Shown here piece by piece: positions 1 to 6,137 of a DNA stretch of 18,873 bases. The stretch comes from Rhodobiaceae bacterium UBA4490 (lineage in GTDB: Bacteria; Pseudomonadota; Alphaproteobacteria; Parvibaculales; Parvibaculaceae), in assembly GCA_002389665.1 (NCBI GenBank), contig DGNO01000005.1, positions 383,957-402,829 of the forward strand, written 5' to 3'. The position numbers were made by a program, and so were the translations under genes. Positions within the stretch are counted from its first letter, which is position 1; every line of letters begins with the position of its first letter. The notes under the pieces are model-generated. The model was given only the letters and a program-made list of their open reading frames with translations. It had not been told where the DNA came from and made no database searches.

Positions 1-1
1 T

Positions 2-475
2 TTTTCTTCCACTGCTTTCTTGCTGCCGGTCTTACTGGCCTCTTCTTTCGCTCTTGCCGGACCGGGCGGCGTGTCTGCCGCTCATGCCGCCGCTCAGGCG
101 CGCATCGAAGAAGGGATGAAGGAAGTCGGCCCGCGCGACGCAGCCCGCTTCAAAATCGATGCCCCGGCCGATCAGGCAAGCGAGTTCGCCGGCCGCTGCA
201 CGCTGACCGCTATCGGCGGTTCGGTCAATGTGGCGGTGGACGGCGTACATTATGTGCCGCTCTCCGCGCCCGCGATCGGCGATGTGCTCACTTTGCAGCC
301 GGGTGAGAGCCGCACCTATGAAATGACCGGCACCTTTGCGCCGAATGAACGCGGCGAGGCGGAGATCGCTTTCATCTTCAACGGCTCGCCCGCCGGGTTC
401 TGTTTTCCCGGCCAGCAATGTGCCAAAGCGGCAGAAGGCGCCACCGCGCTTCGTGCCGAGTGCACGAACAGGTAA
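2..475 (+). CDS. secreted protein of unknown function, 5' truncated
   Basis: The reading frame is open to the left window edge, so the true start lies outside. A TTG at position 20 could serve as a start but would cut the hydrophobic segment. The visible N-terminus is hydrophobic, ends in a small-residue stretch (about VSAAHAAA) and reads as a Sec signal peptide, so the product is probably periplasmic or exported. The mature part has about 120 residues, looks beta-rich, and has cysteines near its start (GRCTLTA) and end (FCFPGQQC, AECTNR) that could form disulfides. The stop is 21 bp before the next ATG, and no terminator is seen, so the two genes are probably one envelope operon. I do not recognise the family. 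The reading frame is secure; the function is unknown. Confidence 0.75.
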   Translation, partial: FSSTAFLLPVLLASSFALAGPGGVSAAHAAAQARIEEGMKEVGPRDAARFKIDAPADQASEFAGRCTLTAIGGSVNVAVDGVHYVPLSAPAIGDVLTLQPGESRTYEMTGTFAPNERGEAEIAFIFNGSPAGFCFPGQQCAKAAEGATALRAECTNR

Positions 476-496
476 TGGCGTCGGGTGAACGGTAAG

Positions 497-2449
497 ATGC
501 GTGGCAGGCTCGGGTATGCGGCACTCGCCGCCGGCGTTTTTGTCGCCGGGCTCACGCTGACCTGGGCGTTCTTGTTTTTCGTTATCGGGCGCGATGCGCC
601 GGACGGTCCCGAGCTTCAGCAAAATCTTGCCTCTCCTGCAACACGCCGTCTCGGCGCCGAACTTGAAGAGGCGCTTGCCGCTGCCGCGCGCCTGCGCGAA
701 AGCCAGGGGCGGGAGGCGAAGGGCGAGCTTGCGGGCGGTGCCTGTCCCGCTTGTACCGGCACTTGGAAGAGTGTGCGCTTTTTCGAGGAAGAGGCGCGGC
801 GCGCCATGGCGCAGGTCCGCCGTCTTGAAACGCGGATGAATGAAGCCCCGCCGCCCGGCGCAGGCGGCGTGGAAGACGGCCGCCTTGCCGGACAATTGGC
901 CGCGGCGCAGGAAACGGCGGGCGTTTCCGTTCTTGCCTACCGGCATTTCCTCGGCGCCTTTGAGCAGTGCCGCCTCGATGCAGGCTGCGGCGAGAGCGGC
1001 AAGGCAGTGCCTGCCGCCTTTTCCTGCCGCACCGACGAGCCGCTTTTGCGCACGGCGCTTGCCCGCGTGACGGCGCTGGCGGGTGCCATCGAAAAAGAGG
1101 CCGATGCCTGCAATCATCTTTCCTGTCCGGTGCTCGATTGCAAACCTGCCCGCGCCATGATGGACGATTTGGCCGTGGCCGAAGAAGCGCTGGTGGCGCT
1201 CGCAAATGGCGCGCCGATCAGCGCGAAATATGCGCCCCATCCCGCTGAAAGCAGGTTGCAGACACTCGATGTGTCCCGCGCGCTTGCAAAACTCGAAGCG
1301 CCCTTCGCGCAGCTTGCCCGCGGCCCAGAAGACCCGCAAACCTGGCGCGCCGCGCAGTTGGAAGTGGGCGAGGTGGCTGCAGGTCTCTCCGGGTTTGTTC
1401 AGGAGGCGGAAGAAGCCGATGAAGGCGACACGGTCTGGCGGCTGCGGGCCGTGGTGCTCTCGCTCTCTCGCGCGCAGCGCTTCATGCAAGTCGCCGCCGA
1501 GGATCAGACCGCGCGCAGCCTGTCGCTCAAAGCGCTGGCCGATGCAATGCTGAATGGCGGGCGGCTGGCGGCAAGTCTGCACATCCGCGATGCAGCGCCT
1601 GCGCCGCAAAAAACCGAAGACGGGATCTGCGCCGCCGCCGATCTCTTGGCCGCGCTGCATGCGGTCAAGGCGGCGCGCGCCGGTTACAGGCTTTGCTGGG
1701 AACGCTCGACCTGCAAGACGCCCGAACCGGAAGAGCTGAAAGAAGTAGAAGAAGCCAAGCGCCCGATCCGCACACCCGCCGCAGCGCTCGAAGCACTGGT
1801 GCGCGGGCTCAAGCTCGATCCGCGCCGCTCCCTTGCCGCGGGCGTGCGCCCGGCGCCGGCCCCGCAGCTTTCCCTGCAGCGCGAGGAATACAAGGAAGGC
1901 GAGGTCATTCGCGTCGATCCGGATTTCGGCCCCGGCATGTGCCTGGCCGATGGCGGCTATCTCAGCCTCAATGCGCAAGGCGATCCCGCCGCTCAGCAGC
2001 GCTATACGCTGGGCGGAGCGGAAGGCTCGGCGCTGCTCTTTGCGCCGGAAGAACCCGGCGAGCATGAGCTTGGCGCTTATGCGAGCCTTGAACATGGCGG
2101 TGGGCTGCTGGCCGCGCGGCGCTTCGAGGTGACGCCGCTGCCCGATACATGCGAGGGCTTTACCGGTCTTTGGAAAACGGATGTGGGCGAGCTGCATCTC
2201 ATCGAGCGGGACGGCGCGGTGACGGGCAGCTACCGGCGCGAGGCGGGGATGCGCCCCGGCTTCGTCATCGGCGAGGTGGAAGGCACCCGTTTCGAAGGCA
2301 CCTGGATTTCCGAGATTGCGCGCGGCGATGCCGAATTCGTGCTGAGCGAGGAAGGCCAGTCCTTCACCGGGCGCTGGTCGCTGGAACATGATGCGCGCGC
2401 CGGGGGCGTGTGGAACGGTACCTGCGCGCTGCCTCAAGAAGAAAACTGA
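497..2449 (+). CDS. membrane-anchored cysteine-rich envelope protein, unknown function
   Basis: About 650 residues. One N-terminal transmembrane helix (about residues 7-31) is followed by a long, Ala/Glu-rich helical region with paired cysteines: C83-x2-C86, C158-x5-C164, C205-x4-C210, C215 and C400-x5-C406. Around residues 458-545 is an Ig-like beta segment, and from 552 to the end a compact glycine/tryptophan-rich beta domain with repeated G-x-W motifs (GLW, GTW, GRW, GVW). The single helix and many cysteines suggest a periplasmic body anchored in the inner membrane. A GTG at 485 is an in-frame alternative start four codons upstream; neither start has a strong Shine-Dalgarno. It follows the secreted gene closely and is probably co-transcribed. 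I do not recognise the full-length family. Topology is inferred; function is unknown. Confidence 0.8.
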   Translation: MRGRLGYAALAAGVFVAGLTLTWAFLFFVIGRDAPDGPELQQNLASPATRRLGAELEEALAAAARLRESQGREAKGELAGGACPACTGTWKSVRFFEEEARRAMAQVRRLETRMNEAPPPGAGGVEDGRLAGQLAAAQETAGVSVLAYRHFLGAFEQCRLDAGCGESGKAVPAAFSCRTDEPLLRTALARVTALAGAIEKEADACNHLSCPVLDCKPARAMMDDLAVAEEALVALANGAPISAKYAPHPAESRLQTLDVSRALAKLEAPFAQLARGPEDPQTWRAAQLEVGEVAAGLSGFVQEAEEADEGDTVWRLRAVVLSLSRAQRFMQVAAEDQTARSLSLKALADAMLNGGRLAASLHIRDAAPAPQKTEDGICAAADLLAALHAVKAARAGYRLCWERSTCKTPEPEELKEVEEAKRPIRTPAAALEALVRGLKLDPRRSLAAGVRPAPAPQLSLQREEYKEGEVIRVDPDFGPGMCLADGGYLSLNAQGDPAAQQRYTLGGAEGSALLFAPEEPGEHELGAYASLEHGGGLLAARRFEVTPLPDTCEGFTGLWKTDVGELHLIERDGAVTGSYRREAGMRPGFVIGEVEGTRFEGTWISEIARGDAEFVLSEEGQSFTGRWSLEHDARAGGVWNGTCALPQEEN

Positions 2450-2462
2450 AGGAAGAAAACTG
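2438..2462. repeat. 11-bp direct repeat across a stop codon
   Basis: GAAGAAAACTG occurs at 2438-2448 and again at 2452-2462, a 14-bp period that overlaps the TGA of the envelope gene at 2447-2449. It looks like a small tandem duplication at the junction with the convergent XRE gene. Confidence 0.7.
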
Positions 2463-2467
2463 GGTCT

Positions 2468-3034
2468 TTAAAGCGCCCGCACGGCCAGCACCGGCCGGGC
2501 CGCCCAGGAAAGTGCTGCCGCCCGGGATGCGTCTCCATCGCCGAGCGGCACGAGAAGATAAGGCGCATCGCTTTCAGGCAGGGGCACGAGCCGGGCAAGG
2601 CGCGCCCGGCCATCTTCAAGGCCGGCAAGACAGGGACAGTTGTAAAGCTGGGGTATCTGGAAGGAGGGCAGGCGGTCGGCGATCAGCACTTCGCCCGCTT
2701 TGAAGCCGCCCTGGTCCGCGCCGATCAAGACCTGCACCGGATCGGCAAGCGGCACATCGCCGAGTAATCCCGCACTATCGGGCAGGGCGCCCGGCACTGC
2801 CCAGCCATCGGCGCGGATATGGCCGAGGGCCGCGAGAGCCGGGCGGCCGCGTTCTTCGATCAACTCGCCCATCCGCGCGCCGAGCGCCTCGGCGATCCGT
2901 GTCAGCCAATCGGCGGAAAGGCGGATATCGGCGCTTTCCAGGCGGGAGATCGTGGCCACGCTCGTCTCCAGCCGGCGGGCGAGCTCCGCCTGGGTCATGC
3001 CCTGCGCTTTGCGCAGCTGGCGGATATTGTTCAT
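2468..3034 (-). CDS. XRE-family transcriptional regulator with degenerate S24-like C-terminal domain
   Basis: 188 residues. Residues about 4-60 form a classic Cro/CI helix-turn-helix (MTQAELARRLETSVATISRLE), so this is a DNA-binding regulator. The C-terminal part (about 95-160) contains GFKAGEVLIAD and EDGRARLARLVP, which resemble the fold of LexA/CI-type S24 domains. The Ser-Met nucleophile position is not present, so self-cleavage is unlikely; this reading is inference. The ATG at 3034 is preceded by GGAGGGG about 10 nt upstream. It is transcribed divergently from the DnaA-like/DUF6456 pair, and the shared intergenic region holds a TTACG-n5-CGTAA inverted repeat that would suit autoregulation. 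The C-terminal domain could sense a ligand. The regulator call is secure; its targets are not. Confidence 0.88.
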   Translation of the reverse strand: MNNIRQLRKAQGMTQAELARRLETSVATISRLESADIRLSADWLTRIAEALGARMGELIEERGRPALAALGHIRADGWAVPGALPDSAGLLGDVPLADPVQVLIGADQGGFKAGEVLIADRLPSFQIPQLYNCPCLAGLEDGRARLARLVPLPESDAPYLLVPLGDGDASRAAALSWAARPVLAVRAL

Positions 3035-3129
3035 GACCTCGTTCCCCTCCGTCTTCGCCGTCCGGCCGGTCCATCTTGGCCCCGCCTTCCGTCGGCGCTC
3101 GAGAAATTTGCGTAACTTATCCCCGCCAC

Positions 3130-3146
3130 CTTACGCGATACGTAAG
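3130..3146. promoter_or_regulatory. candidate operator: inverted repeat CTTACG-n5-CGTAAG
   Basis: A perfect 6-bp inverted repeat with a 5-bp spacer lies in the divergent promoter region between the XRE gene and the DnaA-like gene. A further CGTAA half-site sits at 3111-3115, exactly 30 bp (about three helical turns) before the CGTAA at 3141-3145. Its size and position suit an XRE dimer. That the neighbouring XRE protein binds here is inference. Confidence 0.5.
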
Positions 3147-3153
3147 TTTTACC

Positions 3154-3180
3154 TTGGAGTGCGCCCATGTTCCCTATATG
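3154..3180 (+). promoter_or_regulatory. possible promoter for the DnaA-like gene
   Basis: TTGGAG (3154-3159) and TATATG (3175-3180) are separated by 15 bp, just downstream of the inverted repeat and about 60 bp before the ATG at 3243. The spacer is short and the match is weak. Confidence 0.25.
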
Positions 3181-3242
3181 TTCTTTATCGGCAATAGGGG
3201 GAATGAGCAACCGGTTTTCCAGGGTAGGAGGTCTGAACGCGT

Positions 3243-3794
3243 ATGGAACCTGTCAAAAACCAAGTCAGAAAAGCCAATCGTCCCGTCATTTCCCGGTCGG
3301 TCACGTTGTCACCGGTCTTGCCGTCACCCGCCTTGCCATCGCTGCGGCCGCCTTCCGCGCGCGCCGTTTTGGCGCCGCCTCGTCATGCGCAGCGTGAGCG
3401 GGCCTTTCGCCTGGCGCAATTGACCAAGCAGGCGGTCTCCCATGCCTGGGCCGTGCCGGAAGAGGAACTGCGCGCGGCGACAAGGCGCCGGGCGCCGGTC
3501 GCCACGGCCCGGCAGATCGCCATGTATCTGTGCCATGTGGTTTTCGGGCTGAGCTTTGCGGAAGTGGGCCGGCAGTTTTTCCGCGACCGCACCACCGTCG
3601 CCTATGCCTGCGAATGCATCGAAGACCGGCGCGACGATGCCGAGTTCGATCTGATGCTCGACAGGATCGAGCTGGCGGTGCGCGCCGTCTCTGCGCTGGG
3701 CGAGCGGCCGATGCCGCAAAGCAGGCGCCCGCGCGCCGCCTCTATGCCCGCCTTTGCCGGTACTGTGCAAAAGGGAGGGCTGCCCCATGCCTGA
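3243..3794 (+). CDS. DnaA domain IV-like DNA-binding protein
   Basis: 183 residues. After a basic, proline-rich N-terminus (1-50), residues about 63-145 match the DNA-binding domain IV of DnaA: ARQIAMYLCHVVFGLSFAEV is followed by a helix-turn-helix, and RDRTTVAYACECIE at about 114-127 corresponds to the DnaA signature that contacts DnaA boxes. There is no AAA+ ATPase domain, so it is not an initiator but a stand-alone box-binding regulator, a type seen in Hyphomicrobiales. The ATG has TAGGAGGT about 10 nt upstream. Its last codons overlap the start of the DUF6456 gene, which indicates translational coupling. It may compete with DnaA at boxes or regulate genes carrying them; this is inference. 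The domain call is strong and the role is open. Confidence 0.85.
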   Translation: MEPVKNQVRKANRPVISRSVTLSPVLPSPALPSLRPPSARAVLAPPRHAQRERAFRLAQLTKQAVSHAWAVPEEELRAATRRRAPVATARQIAMYLCHVVFGLSFAEVGRQFFRDRTTVAYACECIEDRRDDAEFDLMLDRIELAVRAVSALGERPMPQSRRPRAASMPAFAGTVQKGGLPHA

Positions 3795-4701
3795 GCCTCA
3801 TACCCGCGCTCCTTCCGGCGCTCGTTCTGGTTTGCCTTCGCAGGCGCAAGCGCGCCCGGCGATCGCCCGGGGCGAGCTTGAGCGGGAGGCAAAACGCATC
3901 TTCCGCCGTTTGCAGGAAGAAGGCGCGCATCTCATGCCGCTGGAGAAAGACGAGGCAGGACTCTTCGTGGCCCGCAACCGCTGGGCGAAGCCTGTCATGC
4001 GCATCCCCCTCCGCCTGCTTGCGGCGTTTCTCGCTGAAGACTGGCTGAGCGCCAGCGCTGCCCATGCCAGTGCTGTCCATGGAAGAGCGGGAGGGGCTGA
4101 CAATGAAGGCCCGCCGCTGGCTCTATACCGGCTCTCCGAGGCAGGCCTTGCCTGGTACTGGCGCAGCCTGGCGCCGGAAGACGGCTTTCGCGCCCAGCAT
4201 CAATTACGGGTGCGTGAAAAACTCACCGGGGCGGCGCAAACGGAGACGCCCGTCACGCTCAATGCCGGGGAAAGCCCGCTTGGCTGGCTGCGCCGGCGGC
4301 GGGGGCCGGGCGGCAGACCTTTTATCGATGAGGCGCAATATGAAGCGGGCGAAAAGCTGCGGCGGGATTTCACACTGGCAGCGCTCACCCCTTCCGTGAC
4401 GCGGGATTGGTCCATGGCGCTGCCGAGCGATGTCCGGCAGAAAGGCGTCTTCCGGCAGGGTGAGATCAGCGATATGGCGCTCGAGGCGCGGCGGCGTTTC
4501 GAGGCGGCACTCGCCGAGGCCGGGCCCGGTCTCTCGGATCTTCTTATTGAAGTCTGCTGCCATTTGCAGGGGCTGGAAAGCGCCGAGCGCGGCTTCGGCT
4601 GGCCCCAGCGCAGCGGCAAGGTGGTGCTGAGGCTGGCGCTCGAAAGGCTCGCTCTCCACTACGGATTGCGCAGAAAAGAAAGAAGCGGAAAGCGGCTCTA
4701 G
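3787..4701 (+). CDS. DUF6456 domain-containing protein
   Basis: 304 residues from the ATG at 3787. This start is chosen because AAGGGAGGG ends 7 nt before it and because it overlaps the stop of the upstream gene (TGA 3792-3794); an in-frame TTG at 3754 is less likely. Residues about 162-293 match DUF6456: ESPLGWLRRRRGPGGRPFID, then GEKLRRDFTLA, then the conserved end LIEVCCHLQGLE...GWPQRSGKVVLRLALERLALHYG (about 253-293). The N-terminal half is basic and helical. The family is found largely in Hyphomicrobiales and has no established function. Coupling to a DnaA-domain-IV protein suggests the two act together, perhaps in cell-cycle or replication-linked transcription (inference). It converges on sufE with only 6 bp between the stops. 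Confidence 0.87.
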   Translation: MPEPHTRAPSGARSGLPSQAQARPAIARGELEREAKRIFRRLQEEGAHLMPLEKDEAGLFVARNRWAKPVMRIPLRLLAAFLAEDWLSASAAHASAVHGRAGGADNEGPPLALYRLSEAGLAWYWRSLAPEDGFRAQHQLRVREKLTGAAQTETPVTLNAGESPLGWLRRRRGPGGRPFIDEAQYEAGEKLRRDFTLAALTPSVTRDWSMALPSDVRQKGVFRQGEISDMALEARRRFEAALAEAGPGLSDLLIEVCCHLQGLESAERGFGWPQRSGKVVLRLALERLALHYGLRRKERSGKRL

Positions 4702-4707
4702 TGGAGC

Positions 4708-5139
4708 TTAGGCGGGCTGGGCGCCGGCAATGGCCGCCGTTGCGTCCGCCCGCGCCCGGTTCACCATGGAATAAAGCCCGTTGGAGCGCTGCGGGCTCAA
4801 ATGCTCATCGAGGCCGAGTTTGGAGAACACCTCTTTGGCATCGATCGCCAGAATTTCTTCCGGGGATTTGCCCGAATACATTTCCAGAAGAATGGCGATC
4901 AGGCCTTTGACGATATGCGCATCGGAATCGCCGCGGAAAAGCACCGTGGTCTTGCCCTGCTCCTCGGCGACTTCCGAGACCAGCCAGACCTGGCTGACGC
5001 AGCCTTGCACTTTCGTCTCGCTATTGTGCTCGGCCTCGGACAGCGGCGCGAGGCCTTTGCCGAGCTCGATGACATAGCGGTAGCGGTCCTCCCAATCATC
5101 GAGGAACGCGAAATCTTCCAGAAGGCTTTCGATACTCAT
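4708..5139 (-). CDS. sufE: SufE cysteine desulfurase activator
   Basis: 143 residues from the ATG at 5139; an open frame continues upstream but the family begins near MSIESLLEDF. SufE accepts persulfide sulfur from the cysteine desulfurase SufS and passes it to the SufBCD scaffold for Fe-S cluster assembly in the cytoplasm. The acceptor cysteine is visible in VQGCVSQVWL (Cys47), close to its usual position. Other family landmarks are DDWEDRYRYVIELG near the N-terminus and LGLDEHLSPQRSNGL near the C-terminus. Length is normal. The rest of the suf operon is not in this window, so this is an orphan sufE. It has only a weak Shine-Dalgarno and a terminator-like hairpin ending 21 nt before its ATG. 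The identification is secure. Confidence 0.95.
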   Translation of the reverse strand: MSIESLLEDFAFLDDWEDRYRYVIELGKGLAPLSEAEHNSETKVQGCVSQVWLVSEVAEEQGKTTVLFRGDSDAHIVKGLIAILLEMYSGKSPEEILAIDAKEVFSKLGLDEHLSPQRSNGLYSMVNRARADATAAIAGAQPA

Positions 5140-5160
5140 GCTGACGGGCCGGAATTGTGC

Positions 5161-5185
5161 AAAAGGCACAGCGCGTGGCTGTGCC
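5161..5185 (-). terminator. intrinsic terminator-like hairpin between the DUF5330 gene and sufE
   Basis: GGCACAGC (5165-5172) and GCTGTGCC (5178-5185) form a perfect 8-bp stem with a 5-nt loop, followed in the leftward direction by TTTT (5164-5161). It is a good rho-independent terminator for the DUF5330 gene, whose stop is at 5256. It also lies only 21 nt upstream of the sufE ATG, so it would be in the sufE leader if sufE is transcribed from further upstream. Confidence 0.75.
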
Positions 5186-5255
5186 CCTGACATAGTCCCT
5201 GGGCGCGGCAAAGGCAACCGGGCGTCTAATATCCCTAATGAAGCTGCGGGCGGGC

Positions 5256-5774
5256 CTAGTAACGTTGCGGGCGCGGAAGCGGGACCGGCCCCTCGGCGCT
5301 TTGCACCCGGCGCCAGATGACGGCGGGGTCGTCCACGCCTTCATTCACGGCGGCGCCAATGAGTTCCAGCCCCTTCAGGCCGTAATGCTCGGCCTGGGCG
5401 CGCACGAAATAGGCGGTGGTCATGGCGGTGTCGCAGACCTGCGGATTGCGGTCGCAAAATGCCATCAGATCGCCGATCGCCTGGCCCGTGGCCTGCGCAA
5501 GCTGCAAGGCATGGGCAAGCTTGTCGCCGGTCGCAATGGGCATGTCGCTTGCCGGGTCGATCTGGTTGCTGACGTAGGAGCCCTGCGGGCCGTTGCTGAC
5601 CGTTTCATAGCCATAGGCGTCCTCGCCGGGCCGGTAGGCAGCGGGCAGGGGCCGGTAGTCTTCGCTTTGGGCAGCGGAGAAACCCGTCCCGGCGCGTGTG
5701 GGGGCAGACCCCTCGCCCGTGGGCAGAAGGAAGGCCAAGACAGCAATCCAGAATATGGCTCGCAGAATAAACAT
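5256..5774 (-). CDS. DUF5330 domain-containing membrane/periplasmic protein
   Basis: 172 residues from the ATG at 5774; a GTG directly before it is an alternative. A hydrophobic N-terminal helix (about 3-18) acts as a membrane anchor or signal. A variable linker follows, then the conserved helical part ALQLAQATGQAIGDLMAFCDRNPQVCDTA (about 90-117) with Cys107 and Cys114, which probably form a disulfide in the periplasm. The pattern matches DUF5330, a Hyphomicrobiales family without a known function. The gene is monocistronic by context: a strong terminator lies 70 nt downstream and about 300 bp of AT-rich DNA lies upstream. The family call comes from the overall pattern, and no biochemical role can be given. 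Confidence 0.8.
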   Translation of the reverse strand: MFILRAIFWIAVLAFLLPTGEGSAPTRAGTGFSAAQSEDYRPLPAAYRPGEDAYGYETVSNGPQGSYVSNQIDPASDMPIATGDKLAHALQLAQATGQAIGDLMAFCDRNPQVCDTAMTTAYFVRAQAEHYGLKGLELIGAAVNEGVDDPAVIWRRVQSAEGPVPLPRPQRY

Positions 5775-5777
5775 CAC

Positions 5778-6070
5778 TCTCGCTGCTTCTTCTCGGGTTA
5801 ACCGATATCTCAGCGTAAAAGCGGGAAACTGAGCCAGTCTTAAGCACTTTGTTAAAATTCAAAGCACTCGGACTTAAGTTGGGAAAACTATGTTCTTTGG
5901 CTAGCAAAGACTCAAGAAAACTCGGCTAAGTCGATGTAGTTTTTCGCAAAAAACGAAAAGTATTTGAAAAGTTTTTGCTTCAAATGCCGTGAAAATTTTA
6001 AAGATCCGGCGCCGCGTTGCTTCCTGCAAAGGAAGAAGGTTAGGCGCTGCGGTAATAAAGGTTAAGGCGC
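5778..6070. other. AT-rich intergenic region upstream of the DUF5330 gene
   Basis: This gap of about 290 bp is strikingly AT-rich compared with its neighbours and has no convincing gene. It holds two CTTAAG palindromes (5839-5844, 5873-5878), CTTTG-n8-CAAAG (5847-5864), CTTTG-n5-CAAAG (in 5895-5909) and TTTTCG-n7-CGAAAA (5941-5959). It probably carries the DUF5330 promoter and its control sites. Confidence 0.5.
5887..5915 (-). promoter_or_regulatory. candidate promoter for the DUF5330 gene with an overlapping GANTC site
   Basis: Read leftward, TTGAGT (5915-5910) and CATAGT (5892-5887) are 17 bp apart, a reasonable housekeeping-sigma match. GACTC at 5909-5913 overlaps the -35 element. GANTC is the target of the alphaproteobacterial cell-cycle methylase CcrM, so methylation could modulate this promoter (inference). 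It lies about 115 bp upstream of the ATG. Confidence 0.4.
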
Positions 6071-6107
6071 AAAAGAAAACCGCGCGTCAACCAAGGTTAA
6101 CGCGCGG
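6071..6107 (-). terminator. intrinsic terminator of the cysteine-rich lipoprotein gene
   Basis: CCGCGCGT-c-AACC (6080-6092) pairs with GGTT-a-ACGCGCGG (6095-6107), giving 12 pairs with one mismatch and a tight loop. Read leftward it is followed by TTTTCTTTT. The stop of the gene is at 6138. Confidence 0.85.
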
Positions 6108-6137
6108 CGGGATCGGGATACCGGCAAGAAGAAAAGC

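Noticed and set aside
32..2437. 801-codon open frame on the minus strand
   Set aside because: Antisense shadow of the secreted and envelope genes in GC-rich DNA. It lacks recognisable domains, and the plus-strand frames have a signal peptide, membrane helix and clear domain structure.
2468..4701. XRE plus neighbours as a toxin-antitoxin or defence module
   Set aside because: The divergent partners are a DnaA-domain-IV protein and DUF6456, both typical chromosomal families in Hyphomicrobiales. No toxin, nuclease or mobile element is present.
5778..6070. AT-rich island as a replication origin
   Set aside because: No DnaA-box cluster is present in it; AT-richness and inverted repeats alone are not enough.
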